Below, in pieces: positions 1-9,379 of a stretch of DNA of 64,000 nucleotides. A program made the position numbers and the translations under genes. The stretch is from Calothrix sp. HK-06 (GTDB taxonomy: Bacteria; Cyanobacteriota; Cyanobacteriia; Cyanobacteriales; Nostocaceae), in assembly GCF_001904745.1 (NCBI RefSeq), contig NZ_MRCD01000036.1, positions 1-64,000 on the forward strand, given 5' to 3'. How positions within the stretch are numbered: the first letter of the stretch is position 1; the number at the start of each line of letters is the position of its first letter. The notes beneath the pieces were generated by a model. It saw only the letters and a list, made by a program, of their open reading frames with translations. It was not told the origin of the DNA and ran no database searches.

Positions 1-43
1 TTTCTGTAAACTCAGTGCTACTGGGCTATTTTGTGCTGCTTAG

Positions 44-289
44 TCTAAACTCCAGTTAGTAAAGGAGCTACAAAATATTAATATCCAAAATGAACAATCT
101 AAAATTGCCGGAGAAACACTAGCTACGACAATATCAATACATCGAGATTTGCAATATTCTAATTTAAATCTTGCTAATATATCTCAGCAAGTTGATGATG
201 CTAATCGTGCCAGAAGGGTTGATACATCAGCAGAAGTAGCGCGACTTTTAAGGGTTACTTCACAAACTGACTTAATAGGTAGAAAATAA
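44..289 (+). pseudogene. 3' relic of a type IV secretion-associated gene
   Basis: An open frame of 81 codons ends at TAA 287-289, ten bases before the next gene. Its translation is helical and polar (for example NANRARRVDTSAE-like residues followed by TSQTDLIGRK) and fits the C-terminal end of the coiled VirB5/TrbJ-like proteins that sit upstream of TrbL/VirB6 genes; that assignment is by context and style only. In the same frame there is a TAG at 41-43, and the 13 codons before it do not look like the same protein, while no ATG or GTG lies in the frame afterwards. I therefore read it as a 5'-truncated or interrupted copy. A sequencing error or a gene starting outside the window in another frame cannot be excluded. 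Confidence 0.45.
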
Positions 290-298
290 TATAATAAA

Positions 299-1351
299 AT
301 GTGGTTTCATACTTTTTCAAATTTATTTGCTACACTTGGTACTAATGATATTTTTAGAGATGGCGCCCTCACTGCTCAAAGTTTAACTAGTGGTTGGGAT
401 ACACAATGGATAGATTTATTACAAAATAATACGAATAATAATTTATATGGCGTTTTAACAAAACTAGGCATCTTTTTTGCTGTTGGAACTTTAATTATTT
501 TCATGATGCAATGGTTACGCGATGTCGTTGATAATGATTTATCGCGTCCTATTTCTTCTTTAATTTTTCCAATATTAGTAGTGCTGTTACTCGCTAATCC
601 TGGTAATGGTACACCATTATCGAATTTAACGTTGGGTGTACGTAATTTTATGAATACAATTAATCAGCAAGTTATACAAACCACCGATGTTAATAAAGCT
701 TATCAGCAAGCACTTAGTATGAGTGTAGCTGAAGAAGTTGCTGGCGCCTTGTTACGTCCATGTCAATCATTAACAGGTGAACAACAAACGCAATGTTTAA
801 TTAAAGCCAAAGAAAAAATTGACGCAGTTTGGTTAGAGTATCGTAATTTATACGGCACACAACCTTGGATAACTAGACTAGAAACGAAAGTAAATCAAAT
901 GGTCGTTAGTAACGATACTGTATCTGAACTAGCCTTCAATTCTTTACTTGGCTCAACAACACAAACAAGCATAAAATATTTTTTAGTATCTTTACAGTCG
1001 GCATTTCAAAATTTAATCGAAGCGACAATGTTACTTGTTGCAACTTTGGGACCTCTTGCAGTTGGAGGGTCTTTACTACCTGTTGCTGGCAAACCAATAT
1101 ATGCTTGGCTTACAGGTTTCTTATCTTTAGGAATTGCTAAACTTTCTTTTAATATTATTGCTTTAATCACTTCTGTAGCTATTGTAAACACTTCCGCACA
1201 AAATATTAGTACTGAACCAGATTTGATGTGGTTCTTGATTTTTTTAGGAACTTTAGCTCCTTTAATATCTTTATTATTAGCGGCACTTGCAGGATTTGCC
1301 GTATTTAATGCTATCAGCTATGGCGCCATTAGGGTACAACAGAGGGTATAA
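299..1351 (+). CDS. TrbL/VirB6-like polytopic membrane protein
   Basis: The 350-aa protein has hydrophobic segments near residues 49-69, 85-103, 235-262, 267-297 and 309-343, separated by one large polar domain (about 105-230). That layout matches inner-membrane channel subunits of type IV secretion systems (VirB6/TrbL). The family call rests on topology and on the TrbI/VirB10 gene three positions downstream, not on a sequence motif I can name. It starts ten bases after the upstream relic and ends three bases before the next start, so it is the first intact gene of a tight operon (299-6488). Such proteins are usually poorly conserved, so the call is moderate. Confidence 0.55.
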   Translation: MWFHTFSNLFATLGTNDIFRDGALTAQSLTSGWDTQWIDLLQNNTNNNLYGVLTKLGIFFAVGTLIIFMMQWLRDVVDNDLSRPISSLIFPILVVLLLANPGNGTPLSNLTLGVRNFMNTINQQVIQTTDVNKAYQQALSMSVAEEVAGALLRPCQSLTGEQQTQCLIKAKEKIDAVWLEYRNLYGTQPWITRLETKVNQMVVSNDTVSELAFNSLLGSTTQTSIKYFLVSLQSAFQNLIEATMLLVATLGPLAVGGSLLPVAGKPIYAWLTGFLSLGIAKLSFNIIALITSVAIVNTSAQNISTEPDLMWFLIFLGTLAPLISLLLAALAGFAVFNAISYGAIRVQQRV

Positions 1352-1354
1352 ATT

Positions 1355-2164
1355 ATGACCAGATTATTACAAGAGAAAAAAACTCAAGTTAATTTTTTGA
1401 CGATATTTGTCATTGCCATTTTAGGTATAAACTCTATAGCTTTAATTGTGTTACTCTTTCAAGGTTTAACTATTCGCAATGTAGTTAATCGCAAACCACC
1501 AAACTTAGTTCAGCTTATCGATGGCAAACCAGCACCTCCAATTGATAATTTAGAACGTGACCCAGAGTTCATTCGCCAATTTGTTGGTAAAATTATGGCT
1601 GCAGCATTTGATTGGTCGGGTAAACTTCCACCAGCTACACTAGATGATGCAACGAATCTTAAACCCGATACGGGAATACCCATCAAAACACAAAAAGGTC
1701 TTTTCAAAAAAGTTTCTACAAGTAGTTGGATTGCTAGTTTTGCGCTTTCAGAAGATTTTCGTCGTGGTTTTTTAGAACAAATTGCCGATATGACACCACC
1801 CGAAATTTTTTCTAATAGCAATCAAGTTATTGAGTCAGAGTTAGTTATTCAAAGAGTCTACCCCCCAGAGAAAATCGCACCAGGTAAATGGCGTGTTGGT
1901 ATGGTTGCCAATATTCTTCAAACTCGACGTAGCGTTAATAAAAAAATATTAACACCTTTTAATAAAGATTTTTTAGTTCAAGCAGTAGATTATTATGATT
2001 ATACTTCAAAAAAAGATATTACCGAATTACAAAAAGCCATTTACAACGTTCGGTCATCAAAAATAGAAATTTATGAAATTAGTGATTTATGTATAATTAG
2101 CCCTTACGAAAATAAACAAAATAGCTGTAGTCAAAATCTCAATACTGGAAGTTTTACTAGATAG
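1355..2164 (+). CDS. Single-pass membrane protein, VirB8/TraE-like topology (copy 1)
   Basis: A 269-aa protein with a short cytoplasmic N-terminus, one membrane segment at about residues 15-37 and a soluble, presumably periplasmic domain. This is the topology of VirB8/TrbF/TraE assembly factors of type IV secretion systems, and the gene stands between the VirB6-like and VirB10-like genes. It is a paralogue of the next gene: both have a PxxLVQLxDG motif just after the membrane segment, then NLER, then an FIG/FVG-containing helix and a W at the same place. ATG 1355 follows the upstream stop by three bases, suggesting coupled translation. I see no catalytic motif. VirB8 identity is an inference from layout. 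Confidence 0.5.
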   Translation: MTRLLQEKKTQVNFLTIFVIAILGINSIALIVLLFQGLTIRNVVNRKPPNLVQLIDGKPAPPIDNLERDPEFIRQFVGKIMAAAFDWSGKLPPATLDDATNLKPDTGIPIKTQKGLFKKVSTSSWIASFALSEDFRRGFLEQIADMTPPEIFSNSNQVIESELVIQRVYPPEKIAPGKWRVGMVANILQTRRSVNKKILTPFNKDFLVQAVDYYDYTSKKDITELQKAIYNVRSSKIEIYEISDLCIISPYENKQNSCSQNLNTGSFTR

Positions 2165-2175
2165 GTTAGTGAATC

Positions 2176-2859
2176 ATGAGCTTACTAAATAAAAAAAATC
2201 AGAAAATAAATATTAGTATTTTGGCATTATTTGCTGTTGCAAGTTTTGGTTTAAATATCATTATATTACTTTTATTAATATTTCATGGTTCAATGTTGCA
2301 GCGACTTAATGGCGCCCGACCACAAAGCTTAGTACAATTGGCAGATGGACGTGGTATAGTAGTAGACACAAAACCTAATTTAGAACGTCATCAAGAAACA
2401 ATTAGGCGTTTTATTGGCGAAGCTACAACTTTAATGTTTACCTGGTCAGAAAAGCAATCACAAGAAACTGTTTGGCAAATTACATCACAACTCTTATCGG
2501 GAGACATTCGGCAAAAGGTTTCAACAGAAATTAGTCAAAGTCTAGCTAGAAACAACTTTAATAATTCAATTCGCGATGCCGAAGGTTTATTGGTGATAAA
2601 ACATTTATCTTTGCCAGAGCAAATAGGTGAAGGAAAATGGAAAGTTAGAATCATAGCAAACCGCTTATTTTTTACAGGTTATGATAAGATTGGAGAATCA
2701 ATTCCTTTCAAGAAGCAAATTTTAGTCCGCGCTATTGATACACAAACAATTGCTTCTCCTGATGCTCCAACTCCTTTATATTCAGCAGTCTACAAACTTG
2801 GGGAAACTCGACTACAAATTTATAAGATTTGCGACATTGAAGATAAATCCTGTTTATAA
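2176..2859 (+). CDS. Single-pass membrane protein, VirB8/TraE-like topology (copy 2)
   Basis: A 227-aa paralogue of the preceding gene, with one membrane segment at about 13-37 followed by a LVQLADG motif, NLER and a soluble domain ending in a Cys-containing tail (ICDIEDKSCL). It lacks about 40 residues relative to copy 1, mostly in the middle. The ATG is 11 bases after the upstream stop and its own stop is 12 bases before the VirB10-like start, so all are likely cotranscribed. Two tandem copies of this component suggest either a hetero-oligomer in the inner-membrane platform or subfunctionalised duplicates. No recognisable enzymatic motif. Confidence 0.5.
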   Translation: MSLLNKKNQKINISILALFAVASFGLNIIILLLLIFHGSMLQRLNGARPQSLVQLADGRGIVVDTKPNLERHQETIRRFIGEATTLMFTWSEKQSQETVWQITSQLLSGDIRQKVSTEISQSLARNNFNNSIRDAEGLLVIKHLSLPEQIGEGKWKVRIIANRLFFTGYDKIGESIPFKKQILVRAIDTQTIASPDAPTPLYSAVYKLGETRLQIYKICDIEDKSCL

Positions 2860-2871
2860 AATATTACTATT

Positions 2872-4449
2872 ATGGCCCAACAACCATTATCTAAAAACGG
2901 CGTTAAACCTAAAAGTATAGAAAAAAACCAAAATATTAATGACATTAATGACGATAGCCTCAAATCATATGATTGGCAAATTCGGATGGCTGATTTAGTT
3001 GGCTTTGAAGAAGTAGGCTTAACAAATAATTTAAATAATAATTATACAAATCCAGAAACAAACCCAGAACAGAGCGCATTAGCTATTACCAACGATGAAG
3101 CCTCAGAATTACAATCACAACCACAGTTATCTCGTACAAAACAACCACTATCTGCAAATCCTTTTGCAAAAGCGAGCTTAGTAGGCGCCACTACTTTAAT
3201 TACAGTACTAGTAGGAGGTGTATTTCTATCTAATATGATGAATGGAACAAGTCCGCAACAGCAAACTACTTATGTTCCCGAAAAACCTCAAATTCCAATT
3301 AGCGAACCAACACAACCCAAACCAGAAACCGAAATAGAAATCCTAAAAACAAAGTTAGCACTAGCAGAACAAGCAAATGCCGTCAAAGCTGCACAGCTAC
3401 AACTAAGAACAGTGCAACCACAGCTTAACCAGAAACCAACTCCGACCGTACAGACAGAAACGAAACCAAAAGAAATAACCAGAGTAGTAGTACAAAGAAT
3501 CCCAACTCCGGCGCCAACAGTTTACATACCTCGTACCATCACAGTCGAACGTATAGTACCTCGCACAGTCACAGTTGAACGTATCGTTCAAGTTCCACAA
3601 CCTGCAATTAAACAACCAACTAAACAACCAACTCCAGTTGTAGCAGCACGACCAACCTTACCACAATTGGCGCCAGCAAAAGTTGAGCCACCTTTAGCAG
3701 CAAATTTACTACCAACCATACCGCAATCAGTAACACCAATACAAAACACTCAAAATATCCCGGTTGCAAATCCAATTAATCAGAGTTCGGGTAAATCTGT
3801 AGCAGCAGGAACCAGCACAAAAGCAGTATTATCAACCGCGTTGTTTGGAGAAATTAACAGAACTGGAAGTAATAATGATAATACTAACGACAACACTTTT
3901 ATCGTTACTTTAAAGCAACCATTAAAAACTCCAGATGACCAAATAGCTCTACCTACAGGAACAGAACTACTAACGCAAATCAATAGAATTAGTGAAAGTG
4001 GAATGGTGGATTTAAAGGTAGTCTCAGTTATGGTGCAAAAAGATGGTAAACCGACTGAAATAACTTTACCATCTGGTGCAATCAAAATTCGGGCGCTGAA
4101 AGGAACACCACTAATTGCCAATAAATATCATGATAGAGGTGGCGCCGTTGCTGGAATGGACGCAGGATTGTTTGCTTTAGGAGGAATTGGCAAAGCAGCA
4201 GAAATACTTAACCGTCCGCAAACACAATACATTACAACAGCTAGCGGTAATATTGTTACCGATAGTAATCCTAGAGGCAACGTATTTACAGGAGTGTTAG
4301 AAGGAGGTATGGGTTCTTTAGTACCTCAAATTACAGTGCGTAACCAGCAAGCAATTTCCGAAATGATGGGACGAGGAAATATTTGGTTTTTACGTGCGGG
4401 TACAGATGTTGAAGTATATGTAAATCAAATCGTACAACTTCAGATTTAA
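2872..4449 (+). CDS. TrbI/VirB10-like type IV secretion protein
   Basis: The 525-aa protein has a cytoplasmic N-terminus rich in Asn and Gln, one membrane segment at about 101-123, a long Pro/Gln/Thr-rich periplasmic linker (about 130-310, with repeats of RTVTVERIV type) and a C-terminal beta-rich domain (about 320-525). The latter has features of the VirB10/TrbI barrel: an LPTGTELLTQI segment, a LPSGAIKIRALKGTPLIA segment, a Gly/Ala antenna-like stretch (GGAVAGMDAGLFALGGIG) and a closing V-V-N-Q-I-V-Q-L strand. VirB10 spans from inner to outer membrane and senses ATP energy in the secretion complex. It is the best-supported secretion gene in the operon and anchors the assignment of its neighbours. 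The linker contains three GGCGCC sites. Confidence 0.75.
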   Translation: MAQQPLSKNGVKPKSIEKNQNINDINDDSLKSYDWQIRMADLVGFEEVGLTNNLNNNYTNPETNPEQSALAITNDEASELQSQPQLSRTKQPLSANPFAKASLVGATTLITVLVGGVFLSNMMNGTSPQQQTTYVPEKPQIPISEPTQPKPETEIEILKTKLALAEQANAVKAAQLQLRTVQPQLNQKPTPTVQTETKPKEITRVVVQRIPTPAPTVYIPRTITVERIVPRTVTVERIVQVPQPAIKQPTKQPTPVVAARPTLPQLAPAKVEPPLAANLLPTIPQSVTPIQNTQNIPVANPINQSSGKSVAAGTSTKAVLSTALFGEINRTGSNNDNTNDNTFIVTLKQPLKTPDDQIALPTGTELLTQINRISESGMVDLKVVSVMVQKDGKPTEITLPSGAIKIRALKGTPLIANKYHDRGGAVAGMDAGLFALGGIGKAAEILNRPQTQYITTASGNIVTDSNPRGNVFTGVLEGGMGSLVPQITVRNQQAISEMMGRGNIWFLRAGTDVEVYVNQIVQLQI

Positions 4450-4508
4450 CAATCCTGATTTGGCTGCTAAATTTGAATAATATGCCGTAGCCAAAATTAT
4501 GGAGTAAA

Positions 4509-6488
4509 ATGGGCATGATGTTTAATCAAATCATCGGCGCCTTCGCATTCAAAAGTACTACAGTCTTTACCGCTGTTTTACTGTCTATTAGTGGCGCCAG
4601 CATTCAAAGCACTGCATTAGCAACTAAAACGCAAGACTCACATTTGGCACAACTGGCGCCAGCAACAGAGCGCAACAACAGTACAAACACTCTAATAAAT
4701 ATTGGTATAATTATTTGGATATTGTTTCCAGTAGCAGCGCTAGCATCATTTTGGCTGCTGCGACGTGCAGCACTACGGGAAATTGTCAACAGGGCTACAG
4801 ATAAGGTTCAAGGGGTGACAGAATTGCAAAAACAGCTAGCCATTGTTGAACAGCAAGCCGAAAAAGCGATTCAAAGAAATCAGGCAATAGTACACGAATT
4901 AGAACAGGAAGCAGAAAAGCTACGCAACAGCATTAAATTAGAAAAAGAAAATTTACCCTTAGTTACCTCTGAGCTTTCTCAATCAAAAGACCAGTTATTA
5001 TCACAGCTAGAAACAGTCATTAAATCTGCTCAACAAAAAATAGATAATTTAGTAGATAATTTAGAAATACAATTCAAGACTCAACTTAATAACCAAAATA
5101 TAGGCGCCAAGCAAAAAACAGATGAGACTTTAGAAAATATAGTAAAATTAGAGGCTCAAATAGCATCGTATTTTTCTGGTTTGCAATTAGATGCTCAACA
5201 AGAAAAGGACATAGCACTTACCAATATAGCTAAATATAAAGATGAAGTCAAAAATATCATCATGGGATTGCAATCTGACATACAGCAAGAAAAGAACTTA
5301 GCTACATCAGATATTGCTAAATCTAGAGATGAGATTAAATCCTTGATTTCCGGTTTACAATCTCAAGCTCAACAGCAACTTTTCCAAGTTTTAGGAGAGT
5401 TACAATTACAATTTACTTCTCAACTACAAGCTTTACAAACAGATACTCAACAAGAGCGCGACAAAATAATTCAGCATTTAGAAAAAATGCAGTCAGAATT
5501 TACTACTCTAATTTCAGAATTGCAAGCAGACACTCAACGTCGCAAAGAGTTAATACTAGAAAACATAGAAAAATCAGGTTCTGAATTTGCTGCTCAATTT
5601 TTAGAACTCCAGTTAAATACTCAGGAGCAACAATCTTTAATCTTAGAAAAAATGGAAAAATTAGAGTTGGAGTTTGTCTCTCAACTCTCAGACTTCCAAA
5701 ATGATGCTCAACAAAAAAAAGAACTTATTTTAGATAAATTAGCAAATATTACCCCTATTAAAGAAACATTACAGGATAAACCACAACAATTAAAAGCAGA
5801 TGAATATATAAAAGAAGGTGAAGAACTTTTTGCTCAAAAACGTTATCAAGATGCAATTGCCTGCTACGATGACGCACTGGAGATTGAACCAGAAAACCCT
5901 GATGCTTGGTTTAACAGAGGTTTAGCTTTAGCAAAAATAAAACGATATCCAGGGGCAATTAGTTGCTATGATAAAGCTATAGAATATAAACCAAACTACT
6001 ATAAAGCCTGGTCAAATCGTGGTGTAGTTCTGGGTTATCTTAGCCATTACCAAGAAGCTTTTGAGTCGTTTGATAAAGCCGTAAAAATTAACCCAGATGA
6101 TGCATCTGCCTGGTTAAATCGAGGATTGACATTACAAGAATTAGAAGAATACGAAGAAGCTATATCATCCTTTGATAAAGCTATCGAATTAAAACCAGAA
6201 TCTGCCAAAGCTTGGAATAAACGAGGTTACACCCTTATGAAACTGGGATTTGATGAAGACGCTATTGATAGTTTCGACAAAGCACTAGAAATAAAACCTA
6301 ATTACGCCGATGCTTATTATAATAAGGCAGTTTGTTATGCGTTGGAGAAAGAAGTAGATTTAGCATTAGAAAATTTAGAACAAGCTATAAATATGGACCC
6401 TAGTTACAAAGAAGAAGCAGAAAACGATATAAATTTTGATGAGATTGCCCAAGATATAGAGTTTAAGAAATTGATTCAACTCTTGTAG
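4509..6488 (+). CDS. Membrane-anchored coiled-coil and TPR protein
   Basis: The 659-aa protein has a first hydrophobic segment (about 10-35, ending ALA, signal-like), a second membrane segment (about 62-84, followed by LLRRAALRE), a long coiled coil (about 95-430) with repeated 35-50-residue units of type LQxDxQQEKxxxxxxI, and about six TPR units (about 435-640) with the pattern AWxNRGxxLxxLxxYxEAIxxFDKAIxxKP. TPRs bind other proteins. It follows the VirB10-like gene by 59 bases on the same strand, so it may dock substrates or a partner to the secretion platform, but TPR proteins are common in cyanobacteria and it might be only a neighbour. ATG 4509 is preceded by GGAG at good spacing. Confidence 0.7.
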   Translation: MGMMFNQIIGAFAFKSTTVFTAVLLSISGASIQSTALATKTQDSHLAQLAPATERNNSTNTLINIGIIIWILFPVAALASFWLLRRAALREIVNRATDKVQGVTELQKQLAIVEQQAEKAIQRNQAIVHELEQEAEKLRNSIKLEKENLPLVTSELSQSKDQLLSQLETVIKSAQQKIDNLVDNLEIQFKTQLNNQNIGAKQKTDETLENIVKLEAQIASYFSGLQLDAQQEKDIALTNIAKYKDEVKNIIMGLQSDIQQEKNLATSDIAKSRDEIKSLISGLQSQAQQQLFQVLGELQLQFTSQLQALQTDTQQERDKIIQHLEKMQSEFTTLISELQADTQRRKELILENIEKSGSEFAAQFLELQLNTQEQQSLILEKMEKLELEFVSQLSDFQNDAQQKKELILDKLANITPIKETLQDKPQQLKADEYIKEGEELFAQKRYQDAIACYDDALEIEPENPDAWFNRGLALAKIKRYPGAISCYDKAIEYKPNYYKAWSNRGVVLGYLSHYQEAFESFDKAVKINPDDASAWLNRGLTLQELEEYEEAISSFDKAIELKPESAKAWNKRGYTLMKLGFDEDAIDSFDKALEIKPNYADAYYNKAVCYALEKEVDLALENLEQAINMDPSYKEEAENDINFDEIAQDIEFKKLIQLL

Positions 6489-6523
6489 CATAGGCGTCTC
6501 GCCTGTGCAGTCATATTGTTAAG

Positions 6524-6552
6524 AGGACGGGCAAGGATGCCCGTTCCACAAG
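6524..6552. repeat. Dispersed palindromic repeat (CTTGTGGAACGGGC family)
   Basis: An inverted repeat with arms GGACGGGCA and TGCCCGTTCC. The same family occurs near 19172, 42800, 48405, 49660, 52007 and 59340, always between genes or at gene ends. It lies between convergent genes and may act as a bidirectional terminator. Confidence 0.7.
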
Positions 6553-6596
6553 AGTTTATTGTTCTACAAGAGTTTATTGTTCTACAAGAGATTATT
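6543..6596. repeat. Three tandem copies of an 18-bp unit
   Basis: The unit GTTCTACAAGAGTTTATT is present three times (6543-6560 with one C, 6561-6578 perfect, 6579-6596 with one A). The last copy reaches the stop codon of the alcohol dehydrogenase gene. The first copy overlaps the palindromic repeat, so the array seems to have grown from its right edge by slippage. Confidence 0.8.
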
Positions 6597-7641
6597 ATGG
6601 ATAAATCAAGATTTTGTAGGTTTCTGGGGTAGGTTTAACTGCTTGTTCAACAGCTTGTGATAAATCTTGAAGTGGGAAACGGTCGCTAATTAGTGCTTTT
6701 ACATCGATGCGACGGTTAAATACAATATCTGCTGCTAAACTTTGGACTTTAAATGATGAACTGTAACTGCCCATCAAGTCTATTTCTCGACGATAGAGAA
6801 TATTTGGGTTGATAGGAATTTCTACCTCATCGGGGAATTCGGCGAAGAATAGTATTTTGCCTCCTTTGCGTGTACAGTCTAAAGCTTGGAAAAATGCTTT
6901 GTCACTAGGAACTGCAAGCAAAGTTACATCTACACCCATACCATTAGTTAGCGCACGGATTTTTTCGGGTAAATTAGCATCACGCGCGTCAAAAGCAGCT
7001 TCGGCGCCTACAAGACTAGCTTTTTCTATCCGCGAAGAAATTAAATCTGTAGTGATAGCTTTGGCACCAAAGTATTTGACTAACATTACAAACATTAACC
7101 CAATAGGTCCGGCGCCTGTTACTAATACAGTTTGCCCAGGTTGAATATTTGCCTTTTTTACAGCTTTGAGACAGCAGTTCGTCGGTTCAACAAAACTTGC
7201 CTCTTCAAAACTAATATCATCCGGTATAGGTATCAATCCCCCATTCTCAACAATATGCCCAGGTACTTTTACATACTCAGCAAAACCACCACCACTCGGC
7301 GCAAATCCTGCTGTTGTCACAATATTTTTATATGTGTCACACATTGAATAGTTTTCATTCAGACAATAATCGCAGCGCATACACGGTATATGGTGCATTA
7401 CTGCAACTCGTTGTCCAACCTGCCATTTTTTAACATCGCTTCCTACTGCTGAAATAACACCTGCTGTCTCATGTCCAAAAACGCGCGGGGGTTCATATAA
7501 AGGATAAAGAATTTTCTTAATATCTGACTGACATAAGCCAACAACTCTTACCTGTACTAACACCTCTGATGGTTCTAGAGATGGTACGGGAATTTCCTCA
7601 TAGGAGAGATTCTTGACACCACGGAATACTTGTGCTTTCAC
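6595..7641 (-). CDS. Zinc-dependent alcohol dehydrogenase (MDR family)
   Basis: A 348-aa medium-chain dehydrogenase/reductase, a usual length for the family. Visible features are the catalytic zinc site (GLCQSDIKK with Cys, then GHETAG with His and Glu), the structural zinc loop with four Cys (CMRCDYCLNENYSMC), and the NAD(P)-binding motif GAGPIGL at about 177-183. An Asp follows at the end of the second strand (ITTDLISSR), which favours NAD over NADP. It oxidises or reduces an alcohol or polyol; threonine or sorbitol dehydrogenase-like enzymes are the nearest relatives by layout, but the substrate cannot be told. Its start is 67 bp from the divergent glycosyltransferase gene, so the two may share a control region. 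Confidence 0.85.
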   Translation of the reverse strand: MKAQVFRGVKNLSYEEIPVPSLEPSEVLVQVRVVGLCQSDIKKILYPLYEPPRVFGHETAGVISAVGSDVKKWQVGQRVAVMHHIPCMRCDYCLNENYSMCDTYKNIVTTAGFAPSGGGFAEYVKVPGHIVENGGLIPIPDDISFEEASFVEPTNCCLKAVKKANIQPGQTVLVTGAGPIGLMFVMLVKYFGAKAITTDLISSRIEKASLVGAEAAFDARDANLPEKIRALTNGMGVDVTLLAVPSDKAFFQALDCTRKGGKILFFAEFPDEVEIPINPNILYRREIDLMGSYSSSFKVQSLAADIVFNRRIDVKALISDRFPLQDLSQAVEQAVKPTPETYKILIYP

Positions 7642-7665
7642 GTTACTTTCTCACATATGTTGTAT

Positions 7666-7682
7666 GGTGGGCACTGCCCACC
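7666..7682. repeat. Short palindrome GGTGGGCACTGCCCACC
   Basis: A 17-bp inverted repeat in the 67-bp gap between divergent genes. The identical 17 bases occur at 28053-28069, so it belongs to a dispersed repeat family rather than to a specific operator. Confidence 0.65.
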
Positions 7683-7708
7683 TTACTATGTACCATAGAG
7701 GAAAGAAA

Positions 7709-8971
7709 ATGAGTCGAATCGTTATTACCACACTGGGCACTTTAGGAGACCTTCATCCCATGATTGCCGTCGCGTTAGAATTGCGGCAACGTGGTCATGA
7801 TGTAGTATTTGTAACGCACGAAGTATATAAATCCAAACTCGAAGCATTAAAATTTGAGTTTCATCCAATGCGTCCAGACTTTACTGCCCTTAACGACCCG
7901 CAGGAAATGGCACGAATGATGGATTTAAAAACAGGTCAAGAATATATGGTGCGAAAATGGGCTAATCCAAATTTACGCGATATGTATACAGACTTGCTCG
8001 AAGTTGCCCAAAAATCAGATTTTATCTTTTCAGGTGAAGGAGTAACAGCAACACCACTAGTAGCAGAAAAACTCAAAATGAAATGGGCATCAAGCGCAAT
8101 GGTTCCTATGTCATTTTTCTCAGCTTACGACCCTCCAGTTTTGGCGCCATTTCCAGCTTTAGCGAATTTATACAAGCTTGGCCCAACTTTTAATAAAGGC
8201 ATTATCAACTTTGCAAAGTGGGTTAGTAATTCTTGGGCTTCCCCAGTTCGTCAACTTCGCCATGAACTAGGATTATCTCCACTTAAAGGAAATCCTTATA
8301 TTGATTGCAAGTTCTCACCTTATCTTGTTATTGCGCTATTTTCTTCAGTTTTGGGACAACCTCAACCAGACTGGGCGCCAAACACAGTAGTTGCAGGCTT
8401 TACCTTTTATGATGGAACTGAAAGCGCAGAACTTCCAGAACAAGTAAAGCAATTTTTAGATGCAGGTGAGGCGCCGATAATTTTCACCCTCGGTTCCGCA
8501 GCAGTAATAGACGCAGGCAACTTCTACCAAGAAAGCATCGAAGTAGCAAAACTTATCAATCGTCGCGCTATATTATTAATTGGTAAAAATTCTCCTCCAC
8601 AAAACCTTTCAGAACATTCCAAAAATATTATTGCCGTCAACTACTTACCATACTCCCAGATTTTTCCTCACGCTTGTGCCATCGTGCATCAAGGTGGAAT
8701 TGGTACAACTGCCCAAGCATTACGAGCAGGGCGCCCAACCTTAATTATGCCCTACAGCCATGACCAACCAGACAACGCCGCGCGAGTCGAACGTTTAGGA
8801 ACATCACGTACAATTAAACGTAATCAATATTCGGCGCCGCGAGTTGCTTCTTTATTACAAGAATTATTAAATAATCTAAGCTATGCACAAAAAGCAACAG
8901 AAATAGCGCGTATTCTCCAAGCAGAAAATGCTGTATGTGTTGCGTGTGATGCAATTGAAAAACAGCTTTGA
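7709..8971 (+). CDS. GT1-type glycosyltransferase (MGT/UGT-like)
   Basis: A 420-aa glycosyltransferase of GT-B fold. The N-terminus MSRIVITTLGTLGDLHPM carries the typical acceptor-side GDxxPM loop, and the C-terminal half carries the nucleotide-sugar motif with HQGGIGTTAQALRAG, then P and DQPDNA. Such enzymes move a sugar from a UDP- or dTDP-sugar to a lipid, sterol or secondary metabolite. I chose ATG 7709 because it is preceded by AGAGGAAAG and begins the conserved strand; the reading frame stays open for 32 codons upstream but that part overlaps the divergent dehydrogenase and is unlike the family. The acceptor is unknown. Confidence 0.85.
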   Translation: MSRIVITTLGTLGDLHPMIAVALELRQRGHDVVFVTHEVYKSKLEALKFEFHPMRPDFTALNDPQEMARMMDLKTGQEYMVRKWANPNLRDMYTDLLEVAQKSDFIFSGEGVTATPLVAEKLKMKWASSAMVPMSFFSAYDPPVLAPFPALANLYKLGPTFNKGIINFAKWVSNSWASPVRQLRHELGLSPLKGNPYIDCKFSPYLVIALFSSVLGQPQPDWAPNTVVAGFTFYDGTESAELPEQVKQFLDAGEAPIIFTLGSAAVIDAGNFYQESIEVAKLINRRAILLIGKNSPPQNLSEHSKNIIAVNYLPYSQIFPHACAIVHQGGIGTTAQALRAGRPTLIMPYSHDQPDNAARVERLGTSRTIKRNQYSAPRVASLLQELLNNLSYAQKATEIARILQAENAVCVACDAIEKQL

Positions 8972-8990
8972 AAAATTGCAACCGAGCCAG

Positions 8991-9128
8991 AGGAACGTTA
9001 ACGGAGTTTTCCCGTTATCCGAAGGATATCCCGTTAACGAAGTTTTCCCGAAGGGTAGGGTAGGGTAGCATCTCTCTCATTGTCATGCTGAGGAACGTTA
9101 ACGGATTTTTCCCGCAGGGTAGCATCTT
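8991..9128. repeat. Dispersed repeat with three AACGTTAACGGA units
   Basis: Three partly degenerate units resembling AACGTTAACGGAGTTTTCCC, followed by GGGTAGCATCT. A reverse-strand version lies at 30086-30150 and a fragment at about 35283. No gene is seen in 8972-9202; this repeat accounts for most of it. Confidence 0.65.
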
Positions 9129-9202
9129 AAAAATTTTAACACTTGTTTAAAACTAAAGTTTTAACTCATTATCAGTAGAATATAAAGCTAAATACTATTT
9201 AT

Positions 9203-9340
9203 ATGGATGAGCCGCTAAAATTGCCACCAGACAAACCAGTTGGTGAACTAATTTGGGTTGCTGGGGGTAAAGCTGATGATGACCTTTCTCATAGTCTGAG
9301 TAAGCCCACTGTTCATTATCTAGAGGTGTTATATTTTTAG
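9203..9340 (+). CDS. Small hypothetical ORF (45 aa)
   Basis: An ATG-started frame of 45 codons (MDEPLKLPPDKPVGELIW at its start) in the gap between the glycosyltransferase and the TM2 gene. There is no clear ribosome binding site and no recognised family. The hydrophilic, codon-like composition makes it a possible small gene or a remnant of a longer one. It stops 40 bases before the convergent TM2 gene ends. Confidence 0.25.
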   Translation: MDEPLKLPPDKPVGELIWVAGGKADDDLSHSLSKPTVHYLEVLYF

Positions 9341-9379
9341 TCCACTTTAGATTTATTAAGTCCATAATTATTCAGGCGC

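Noticed and set aside
7613-7708. 32-codon N-terminal extension of the glycosyltransferase
   Set aside because: Overlaps the divergent dehydrogenase start, and ATG 7709 has a ribosome binding site and family-like N-terminus.
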